DNA of 19,109 nucleotides, taken from JACIYW01 sp014359745. Lineage in GTDB: Bacteria > Pseudomonadota > Alphaproteobacteria > Rhodobacterales > Rhodobacteraceae. The stretch is taken from NCBI GenBank assembly GCA_050433985.1, contig JBNPWE010000034.1, forward strand, positions 1 through 19,109, given 5' to 3'. The translations under genes were made by a program, and so were the position numbers. A model generated the notes under the pieces. The model was given only the letters and a program-made list of their open reading frames with translations, ran no database searches and was not told where the DNA came from. Of the stretch, positions 1 through 6,372 are shown one piece after another (position 1 is the stretch's first letter; each line of letters starts with the position of its first letter).

Positions 1-1
1 A

Positions 2-160
2 GGTGGAAAGGAACGATTGGGGCGCATCTTCAAGATGGGCAACAGGTATCTGCGCAGGCTGCTTTACCTGGGCGCCATCGCCCTGGCCAACCGCATGGCG
101 CGCACCGCCTACGCGCTGACGAAGAACAAGACGGAGTTCCGGGCGGCAACCACCGCCTGA
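2..160 (+). pseudogene. IS110-family transposase, C-terminal remnant
   Basis: The open frame enters from the window edge and ends at TGA 158-160. It reads GGKERLGRIFKMGNRYLRRLL, then LYLGA, then IALANRMARTAYAL, and ends EFRAATTA. The first block is the conserved Transposase_20 C-terminal motif of IS110-family DEDD recombinases, and the second is the final helix of the same family. In intact relatives roughly 30 residues, usually carrying an arginine-rich stretch and a WL..LL.RKP-like segment, separate these blocks. Here they are joined directly and in frame, so the copy seems to have an internal deletion. The 5' part lies outside the window. Family assignment is firm; the deletion is inferred from remembered family architecture. 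Confidence 0.8.
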
Positions 161-345
161 CAGAGACAGGGGCATACCCCCTACCGAGAAGGCAAGTGCG
201 TCGTGCCAGAGGCACGCCCTGCAATGTGCAGCACGCCTTCGGCGTGACGAGATGATGGCAAAGAACGGATATATCGCCGAGGACACCCTGTTCGAACCGG
301 AGCGCCAGAGAGCGCGTGCCGTCGCACCGCAGGTGCGCCTCCGGC
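161..345 (+). other. Hairpin-rich 3' tail of the IS110 remnant (possible bridge-RNA relic)
   Basis: No gene is seen here. Four compact triloop hairpins are visible: 202-207 with 211-216 (CGTGCC/AGA/GGCACG), 219-223 with 227-231 (CTGCA/ATG/TGCAG), 232-237 with 241-246 (CACGCC/TTC/GGCGTG) and 323-328 with 332-337 (CGCACC/GCA/GGTGCG). A longer alternative stem pairs 297-305 with 335-344 with one bulge. IS110-family elements encode a structured bridge RNA in one non-coding end, and in the IS1111-type subgroup that end lies downstream of the transposase gene. Placement and folding fit such a relic, but no target- or donor-binding loop was identified. The 3' limit of the element is not defined. Confidence 0.35.
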
Positions 346-549
346 GCAACGATTGGGATCTTCGCTACCGCGGACTTTCATCAAGGCGCGCAGCCACCGT
401 GCTGCAGATCAGACGCATTCGGGGCAGCGTTCGAACCGATGGCACTTGCCCCTCATTACATGGCCGCAACCGAAATCATGCCAGTTTCAACCGAAACGCC
501 CTTGCCCCGCGGGAGCCATCCATACATGGTCCGAGGACAATGGCGGACG
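346..549. other. Gene-free stretch between IS remnants
   Basis: No recognisable coding signature, repeat or RNA was found. The short open frames here lack a plausible ribosome binding site and resemble no family I know. It may hold the outer end of the IS110 element and the join to the IS256 fragment. Confidence 0.4.
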
Positions 550-685
550 GGTCCGAATGCCAAGCGTCTGTCGGCCAAGACCGTCACGCGGCTGAAGGCC
601 GACTGGTGGACGGACTATGAGGCTTGGCAGAAACGCGACCTTTGGCAACCGGCGCTTTCTCTACATCTGGGCGGATGGCGTCTCT
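550..685 (+). pseudogene. IS256-family (Mutator-type) transposase fragment, frameshifted
   Basis: One frame reads GPNAKRLSAKTVTRLKADWW and continues TDYEAWQKRDL. At about 640-650 the reading must shift by one base to continue as RRFLYIWADGV up to about 680. Together these match the N-terminal-to-central part of IS256-family transposases, where LSxxTVxRLKxxW and RxYVYxWADGVY are conserved, with one extra base between the two halves. The catalytic DDE core that should follow is absent: homology stops abruptly at about 683 and minus-strand IS5-type sequence begins. There is no start codon or N-terminus of the family. The fragment is non-functional. Confidence 0.72.
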
Positions 686-686
686 A

Positions 687-1000
687 GGCCTTGTCGGCGA
701 GCACGCGCTGCGCGGATGCGCCGTCGATCATCTGGGCGAATTCCGGGTGCTCAGTACGGTTGGCGGGCATGGTGTGGACCTTATCCACAAACCCGTCCTC
801 GTCGGTGCGGGCAAATCCCTTGTAGCCCAGCGTGGATTTGCCGTCCTTCTTTACCCAAGGCCACGCTTCAGGATCGGCAAAAACGCCCACGAGTTTAACA
901 GAGCGTCAATCTTCGCAAGCACATCCTCAGCGCCAATCCGATCCGCCGCTTCACGCAGGAAAAGGTCCATCATCAAGTCCGCAAAAATTCAGGAACAGGA
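687..1000 (-). pseudogene. IS5-family transposase fragments with internal deletion
   Basis: Reading leftward on the minus strand, the N-terminal part reads DLFLREAADRIGAEDVLAKI, then DALLNSWAFLPILKRGLG, ending near 868. A second part in another frame reads WVKKDGKSTLGYKGFARTDE, then DGFVDKVHTMPAN and ASAQRVLADKA, ending at about 687. Both are typical of IS5-family transposases (KxxKxxxGYKxxxxxDxDGxI; ADKAY). The middle of the protein is missing and the join is out of frame. The C-terminal catalytic part is also lost where the fragment meets the IS256 scar; the stop codon at 684-686 is provided by foreign sequence. No working enzyme is possible. Confidence 0.75.
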
Positions 1001-1167
1001 TGCAAAATCTACAAGCCAACGGGAATCCTCAATTATGCAGAGGTCTTTAGCGGGAAAAAGCCCCTTGGCATTCGAACGAAAGGCCGCATAAATGAGTTGA
1101 GAGACCGGAACGCAAGCGCGACAAGGCCAAACGTGGCGGAGCCCGTTGCGGAACTCAGCCCCTGGCG
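1001..1167. other. Gene-free stretch downstream of the PPDK-like gene
   Basis: Nothing recognisable was found between the IS5 remnant and the stop codon of the minus-strand PPDK-like gene. I saw no convincing GC-rich stem followed by a T-tract for the minus-strand operon. Confidence 0.4.
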
Positions 1168-2769
1168 TCAGGCCGTTTGGTGCAGCGCCTTCAGCCGGGC
1201 CAGAAGCGCTTCGGGGATCAGTTCCACGATCTGCGCGGCGCCTGCGTAGATCAGACCCGAATTGCCATCCAGGGTGATCAGCGCCCCTTCCTCGAAAACA
1301 TGCCCGGCCAGGTTCAGGCGTTTGCGCGCTTCGTCGATCCGCATCTCCTCGCAGCCCACCAGACAGACCTTGCCCAGTTGCCGCGCCACCACGGCCGCGT
1401 GCGAGGTGCGCGCGCCGTGCCGCGTCAGCAACCCGTCGGCCAGATCGAGCGCCGAAATATCGCGCGTCTCGGCGTCCCGGCGCACCAGGATCACGGGTGT
1501 TCCGGCGGCCTTTCGGGCGCGGACGCGCGCCTCGTCAAAGGCAATCTCTCCGCTGACCACGCCGCTGGCCGCGGTGGCGGCGCGGGCAACCGGGGTGAGC
1601 GTTGCACCATCTTCGGAGGCAAGGACGGTGGTGGTCAGGTCCGCTGCGCTCAGCCCGGCGGTGCGCAGGCGCGCGGTTTCGATCGAGATCAGACCTTCAT
1701 CCGCCATGTCGAGCGCGATGCTGGCGGCCGCCTGCGGGCTGCGCTTGCCGTCACGGGTCTGCAACATGAACAACTCCCCGTTCTGCACGGTGAACTCGAA
1801 ATCCTGCATGTCGCCGAAATGCCGCTCCAGCTTTTGCGTCGCCTCCAGAAGGTCGTCCCAGACGGCGGGGGCGATGGCGGCCAGCGCCTCGTGCCCCTCG
1901 GCGCTGCGGCGGCCGCTGACCACATCCTCGCCTTGCGCGTTGAACAGGAAATCGACCCAGGGGGATGGCGCCCCGTCGATCGGGTTGCGGGTAAAGCCGA
2001 CGCCCGCGCCCGAAAGGCCGCCGCCATTGCCAAACACCATGCGCTGCACGGTCACCGCGGTGCCCATCTCGTCTGACAAGCCACGCAAGGCGCGGTAGGA
2101 GCGCGCCTTTTCGCTGAACCACGAACCGATGACGGCGGCGATGGCGGCCTGCAACTGTGCGCGGGCATCCTGCGGAAAGGGCTCGCCCGCGTGCAGGCGA
2201 TAGGTGTCCAGATGGCGCCGGGTCACTTCGCGCTGTGCCGCGAAATCCAGTTGGCGTTCGGACTCGCCCGCGCGGACGTCGTCGAGATCGGCCTCGAAGG
2301 CCGCGGCGTCGATCCCCGCCACCACTTCGCCAAAGCCGGACACCAGCCTGCGATACGCATCCCAGGCCAGGCGCGGGTGGCCGGTCTGGCGCACCATGCC
2401 GGGCAGGGTTTCATCGGTCAGCCCGATGTTGAGCAGCGTCTCCATCATCCCCGGCATCGACACCGGCGCGCCCGAACGGACCGACAGAAGCAGGGGCCTG
2501 CGCGGATCGCCCAGCGCCAGGCCCGTTGCCGTTTCGAGCTGTGCCAAAGCGTCATGCCACAGGTCCGGCGCCACGGGTTCTGACTGAACGCAGAACCCGG
2601 TGCCCAGCACGAAGGCAGGCGGCACGTTCAGGCCGATGGCCGCCATCCGTGCCAGATTATAGGCCTTGGACCCCAGCACCTCGGGCGTGGCCGTCGGGTC
2701 CAGCGGCGTGGTTCCCGCGATCAGATACAGGGTGGCGCGGTCCATTCGGGGATTGGATTCAGGCTTCAT
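1168..2769 (-). CDS. PPDK-like protein lacking the PEP/pyruvate barrel (ATP-grasp plus phosphohistidine domain)
   Basis: This 533-aa protein matches the first 60% of pyruvate, phosphate dikinase. Seen in order: a GSKAYNLARMA nucleotide-binding segment, SVRSGAPVSMPGMMETLLNI, GAGVGFTRNPIDG, DFEFTVQNGELFMLQTRDGK, and the swivelling-domain motif RHGARTSHAAVVARQLGK. His457 lies in TSH, matching the phosphorylated His455 of Clostridium symbiosum PPDK. Full PPDK is about 880 aa. Here the protein ends about 75 residues after the histidine and the catalytic barrel is absent, with a normal stop and no barrel relic downstream. It starts with an ATGA overlap on the 654-aa gene, so the two are probably co-translated. 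It can plausibly autophosphorylate from ATP, but the acceptor is unknown. Rifampicin phosphotransferase is a related precedent with a different third domain. Confidence 0.85.
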   Translation of the reverse strand: MKPESNPRMDRATLYLIAGTTPLDPTATPEVLGSKAYNLARMAAIGLNVPPAFVLGTGFCVQSEPVAPDLWHDALAQLETATGLALGDPRRPLLLSVRSGAPVSMPGMMETLLNIGLTDETLPGMVRQTGHPRLAWDAYRRLVSGFGEVVAGIDAAAFEADLDDVRAGESERQLDFAAQREVTRRHLDTYRLHAGEPFPQDARAQLQAAIAAVIGSWFSEKARSYRALRGLSDEMGTAVTVQRMVFGNGGGLSGAGVGFTRNPIDGAPSPWVDFLFNAQGEDVVSGRRSAEGHEALAAIAPAVWDDLLEATQKLERHFGDMQDFEFTVQNGELFMLQTRDGKRSPQAAASIALDMADEGLISIETARLRTAGLSAADLTTTVLASEDGATLTPVARAATAASGVVSGEIAFDEARVRARKAAGTPVILVRRDAETRDISALDLADGLLTRHGARTSHAAVVARQLGKVCLVGCEEMRIDEARKRLNLAGHVFEEGALITLDGNSGLIYAGAAQIVELIPEALLARLKALHQTA

Positions 2770-4730
2770 AGCAAGCCCCCCTGCCGACCGGCGCCGATCC
2801 GTGCGAAAACCAGTTCGCGCAGCGCATAACCGGTACGCAACAAGGCGTCGGTGGATTCCTCCAACGCGGCGGCAAAATCGGTCGCAAGCTGAAGCGTCGC
2901 GGCATCCTCGATCTGGCTGACCAGCAGGCGGCGCAGGTCGCGGGTCAGGGCGTCACTGGCACGTTCGGCATTCACCACCCGCCAGCAGGTCGTCAGGAAT
3001 TCCGCCTGATCGTCGGCGGTGCTGTCCTCGCCAAGCGAGCGGGCTATGGCCAGGGCGCGCACATGGTCCTGCGTGGCATCCAGAACCTGGCTGGCAAGGC
3101 GCAGCAATGCCGCCCGGATATCGGGCGTCCAGCCCTTGTGCCGGCCTTCGCCGATCAACGAAAACAGGAACGCCGCCTCTTCCAGGGCGTCGGCGGTATC
3201 GTCCGCGCTTTCGATCACCCGCAGAAACGGCTGGCGATGCGGGTTGCGGGCCGCTTCCTCGCGCAGCCGGATCACCATCTGGTCCGCCTTGCGTTCCCAG
3301 CCCTTGGCGCGGTCGGCCAGCTTGCGCGCCGCCGCTTCATCGCGTTCATGGCCATGGGCAAGCGCGTCGCGCAGCGCCTCTGCCAGGCCATGGCAGAAGG
3401 CCGCGTGCTCTTCCAGCGCCGCGAAATCGCCCCGATGCCGCGCCATGTGCCGCGACAAAAGCAGACGGGTCTGATCCTCGATCTGGACGGGGGCCTGCTT
3501 GGCCTGCAGGCCCGTGGTCGCAAGCGACAATGCTTCAACCAGAAAATCCCGCGCCTGTTCCGCGCCCATCACCGAATCGAGCTGGTCGCCCATGCGGAAA
3601 TAGTCGGGACCAAGCGCCTCCATCGCGGCAAAGACCAGACGTTCGCCACCAGCCAGCAGCCACGCCATATGTCCGATTTCCCGCCGCGCGGCTTCGGTCA
3701 GCACTTCCACCGAGATCGATTTCTTCACCAGCAGATTGAGCCGCTTGCGCGCGCGGTTCCAGTCGATCAGGAACACGATCCGCGCGCCCAGTTCCTCCAG
3801 CGTGGTCTGAAGCGACGGCTCGTCGGCACAATCGAACCGGGCCGTCCCGATCATATAATCCGCCCCCGCGTTCAGGCCCGCCGTGTTGCGCGACCCGACA
3901 CCGGACCAGTTGGCACCGATTTCGGCAAGAAGCGTCTGAAAGAAGGCAAAGCGCCGGTCGTGCAGGTCGGAATAGGTCAGGGTGATGACCAGCCCTTCGA
4001 CCTGGATCACCAAAACATGGGCGTCATTGGTGCCGATGTCGTTCTGGATCAAAAGCCGCGCGCCGTCGCGGGTTGCTGCCGTCTCCAGCCCCGGATGGTC
4101 GAATTTCAGGCCGCGCGTCCGGTTCAGGCCGCGCATGAAAGCCGCGACGCGCGGCCGGTCGTCGGGCGCCAGTTGCCAGACATGCGCGCCATCGACCATG
4201 TCGTTTGTCATGTCGGCAGAGAGACGGTTCAGCGCCTTGTGCAGATCCATCACGAGGATGTGGAAGGTATCCTCATGCCCCCGCTTGCCGCCGGTCAGCG
4301 ACACGAGATCCTTTTCGGAAAGTCCCGCGGCATCAGGCCGTGAAAGCCACTCGCACCAGGTTTCGGTCCGGGCCAGAAGGCTGCGATGCCCGGTCTCGTC
4401 GCTGTTCTCAAGGGGACGCGCCATGACGGTGATGTCATCGCGCAGCATGGCACACAGACGCGGCAGTTCGGGCATGTGCAGCAGTCCGTCCTCGCTCCAG
4501 GCGGCGCCCGCCACGTCGAGAAGCCAGGGCGCATCCATCCGCGCAGCGGCATAGTCGCGGCGCAGATCCAGGGGCGCGGCAGAGCTGTCGGCGGCATAGG
4601 CCGCAGCGGACTGAATTACGGTCAGAAGGAACTTCAGGCGGTCATTCGCCGCCAAAGCCGCGTTGATCCTTGCGGGGGCAAGCAACTTCATCTGCCCGAG
4701 AGCGGCTACGGCATCCGACTTTTCCAACAT
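2766..4730 (-). CDS. Large protein with DUF47/PhoU-like C-terminal helical region
   Basis: This 654-aa soluble protein has no signal peptide or membrane segment. The C-terminal third (about residues 400-630) is helical and carries KLADRAKGWERKADQMVIRL, then NPHRQPFLRVIESADDTADA. That follows the DUF47/PhoU layout: a helix with ExxAD, a P..R segment, then a helix with xxxDDxxDxxE. PhoU-type proteins bind metal clusters and govern phosphate transport or signalling. The N-terminal 400 residues are not assigned to a family; they contain TGGKRGHEDTFHILVMDLHK and a segment DAHVLVIQVEGLVITLTYSD. The start is supported by AAGGTGAG just upstream of ATG 4730. The gene heads the operon and overlaps the PPDK-like gene by four bases, suggesting the two work as partners. 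The exact role is unknown. Confidence 0.75.
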   Translation of the reverse strand: MLEKSDAVAALGQMKLLAPARINAALAANDRLKFLLTVIQSAAAYAADSSAAPLDLRRDYAAARMDAPWLLDVAGAAWSEDGLLHMPELPRLCAMLRDDITVMARPLENSDETGHRSLLARTETWCEWLSRPDAAGLSEKDLVSLTGGKRGHEDTFHILVMDLHKALNRLSADMTNDMVDGAHVWQLAPDDRPRVAAFMRGLNRTRGLKFDHPGLETAATRDGARLLIQNDIGTNDAHVLVIQVEGLVITLTYSDLHDRRFAFFQTLLAEIGANWSGVGSRNTAGLNAGADYMIGTARFDCADEPSLQTTLEELGARIVFLIDWNRARKRLNLLVKKSISVEVLTEAARREIGHMAWLLAGGERLVFAAMEALGPDYFRMGDQLDSVMGAEQARDFLVEALSLATTGLQAKQAPVQIEDQTRLLLSRHMARHRGDFAALEEHAAFCHGLAEALRDALAHGHERDEAAARKLADRAKGWERKADQMVIRLREEAARNPHRQPFLRVIESADDTADALEEAAFLFSLIGEGRHKGWTPDIRAALLRLASQVLDATQDHVRALAIARSLGEDSTADDQAEFLTTCWRVVNAERASDALTRDLRRLLVSQIEDAATLQLATDFAAALEESTDALLRTGYALRELVFARIGAGRQGGLL

Positions 4731-4876
4731 CTCTCACCTTGCCAAAAGGATTGGGGGTCTGTCACCACACGGGGGGCACCAAGCATCATTTAGCGCCGGG
4801 ATATGACAGGGACGTGATGACGGGAGACAGGACGGATTCAACCGGTCATCGCATCACCCCAATCTTGGAGGTGTAG
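4731..4876. promoter_or_regulatory. Upstream region of the minus-strand PPDK-like operon
   Basis: This region must hold the promoter of the leftward operon and also the left end of the IS30 remnant (about 4834-4876, beginning near GATTCAACCGGTCATCGCAT). The minus-strand gene has a good ribosome binding site at about 4734-4741. I could not pick a convincing -35/-10 pair and saw no FNR-type TTGAT-N4-ATCAA box. The IS30 insertion may have displaced native upstream control sequence. Confidence 0.35.
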
Positions 4877-5008
4877 ATGACGACGGGAAAACGGAAATCC
4901 GAAAGGTCCACACGGCGCAAATTGTCCTCGCCAGGACGGCCCCCTCTCTGGCAACGTAAGCATCTGTGCCGGTTCTGGCGGGGTATCGCGGCAGGGCTTT
5001 CAAGTGAG
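4877..5008 (+). pseudogene. IS30-family transposase, N-terminal fragment
   Basis: The frame starts at ATG 4877 behind GGAGG (about 4866-4870) and reads MTTGKRKSERSTRRKLSSPG, then RPPLWQRKHLCRFWRGIAAG and LSSE. This is the N-terminus of one IS30 lineage, in which an SSPGRPP.. segment and FWxxIAxGxSSEDAA precede the helix-turn-helix. After LSSE (5006-5008) the family match ends abruptly, although the frame stays open to 5242 by chance. The helix-turn-helix and DDE domain are absent, so it is a truncated remnant. Confidence 0.7.
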
Positions 5009-5275
5009 TATCCGTTTTGGTCAGTGGGCTTTTGGGGCCCATTTCCGGTCGGATTTGGCGAGTTCGATCAGTTTGCGTACCCTCAGTCGCTAAAGCTTGG
5101 CAACTGGTACGAAATCCTGCGACCACCTCTCTACCGGAACGGGGAACGTTGGGTCATTGCTGGACGCTACAAGACCACCCTGCCCACCTCAAGCCAGTTT
5201 TGCCCTGACGGCCATTGGCCCCCCAGCCTGAAGCAGCTATAAGGTTTGGTGTGCGACCGGCGCATGAACCCGAAC
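5009..5275. other. Unrecognised stretch between the IS30 breakpoint and the dehydrogenase gene
   Basis: No intact gene is visible. On the minus strand a short frame ending at stop 5021-5023 reads LRVRKLIELAKSDRKWAPKA. It looks like a genuine protein C-terminus but I cannot assign it. The plus-strand frame running through here is a chance extension of the IS30 fragment. The promoter of the dehydrogenase-ATPase operon should lie here; no clear -35/-10 pair was found. Confidence 0.3.
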
Positions 5276-5289
5276 CGAAGGAAGTGCAC

Positions 5290-6372
5290 ATGGCCAAGAT
5301 GATGAAAGCGGCGATTTTTGTCGAACCCAACCGGATCGTGCTTGAGGACAAGCCGGTCCCAGATGTCGGCCCTCTTGATGCGCTGATCCGCGTCACCACC
5401 ACAACCATCTGCGGCACCGACATCCACATCCTGAAGGGGGAATACCCCGTCGAGCGCGGGCTGACCATCGGCCACGAACCCGTGGGCGTGATCGAGAAGC
5501 TGGGTTCGGCGGTGCGCGGCTATACCGAGGGCCAGCGCGTTATCGCGGGTGCGATTTGCCCCAGCGGGCACAGCAACGCCTCGCTCTGCGGTTGCCATTC
5601 GCAGGACGGCCCGGACACGAAGCATGGCTTCAAGCCACTGGGCGGCTGGCGCTTTGGCAACACGATCGACGGCGCGCAGGCGGAGTATCTGCTGGTGCCC
5701 GACGCAATGGCGAACCTTGCGCCAATCCCCGAAGGGCTGACCGACGAACAGGTGCTGATGTGTCCCGATATCATGTCCACCGGCTTTTCGGGGGCGGAAA
5801 GCGGCCATATCCGCATCGGCGACACAGTTGCGGTCTTTGCGCAAGGGCCGATCGGGCTGTGCGCCACGGCGGGCGCGCGCCTGATGGGGGCCACGACCAT
5901 CATCGCCGTCGAGGCCGTAGCAGCGCGGATGAAGATCTCGCAGGTGATGGGGGCCGATCATGTCGTTGACTTCACCAAGGCCGATCCGGTCGCCGAGATC
6001 ATGCGTTTGACGGACGGGCGCGGGGTTGATGTGGCGATCGAGGCGCTGGGTCGGCAGGAAACATTCGAAGCCGCGCTGCGGGTGCTTCGGCCGGGCGGCA
6101 CGCTGTCGTCGCTTGGGGTCTATTCGGGCGATCTGACGATTCCGCTGGATGCGTTTCTGTCGGGCCTCGGTGATCACAAGATAGTCACATCGCTCTGCCC
6201 CGGCGGCAAGGAGCGCATGCGCCGTCTGATGGATACTATCGCCAGCGGTCGGCTCGATACCAGGCCGCTTGTCACGCACCGGTTCAACCTTGAGCAGATC
6301 GAGGACGCCTATGACCTGTTCGCCAATCAACGCGACGGGGTTCTCAAGGTCGCCATCACCACCTCAAACTGA
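5290..6372 (+). CDS. Zinc-dependent secondary alcohol dehydrogenase (SADH type), probably NAD-dependent
   Basis: This 360-aa enzyme of the medium-chain dehydrogenase superfamily resembles Thermoanaerobacter brockii secondary alcohol dehydrogenase along its length: PDIMSTGFSGAE, LGGWRFGNTIDG and SLCPGGKERMRRLMD match characteristic SADH segments. Catalytic zinc ligands are probably Cys41 (ICGTDIH), His62 (GHEP) and Asp160 (CPDIM). The usual four-cysteine structural zinc lobe is replaced by a short loop containing CPSGHSNASLCGC. At the end of the second Rossmann strand there is Glu208 (IIAVEA) where T. brockii SADH has Gly for NADP, which favours NAD. The glycine motif reads AQGPIG, lacking the usual first Gly. 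ATG 5290 was chosen over the upstream in-frame ATG 5215 because AAGGAAG lies at 5278-5284. The substrate is inferred as a small secondary alcohol or ketone. Confidence 0.88.
   Translation: MAKMMKAAIFVEPNRIVLEDKPVPDVGPLDALIRVTTTTICGTDIHILKGEYPVERGLTIGHEPVGVIEKLGSAVRGYTEGQRVIAGAICPSGHSNASLCGCHSQDGPDTKHGFKPLGGWRFGNTIDGAQAEYLLVPDAMANLAPIPEGLTDEQVLMCPDIMSTGFSGAESGHIRIGDTVAVFAQGPIGLCATAGARLMGATTIIAVEAVAARMKISQVMGADHVVDFTKADPVAEIMRLTDGRGVDVAIEALGRQETFEAALRVLRPGGTLSSLGVYSGDLTIPLDAFLSGLGDHKIVTSLCPGGKERMRRLMDTIASGRLDTRPLVTHRFNLEQIEDAYDLFANQRDGVLKVAITTSN

Noticed and set aside
3063..4343. Long plus-strand open frame opposite the DUF47-like gene
   Set aside because: The opposite frame shows DUF47-like motifs and operon coupling, while this one has no motif or ribosome binding site.
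4877..5242. 121-codon plus-strand frame as a small gene
   Set aside because: Only its first 44 codons resemble IS30 transposase; the rest is chance open frame past the breakpoint.
4731..5289. FNR-type box in front of the dehydrogenase-ATPase or PPDK-like operons
   Set aside because: Looked for because such genes are often oxygen-regulated; no TTGAT-N4-ATCAA-like site was seen.
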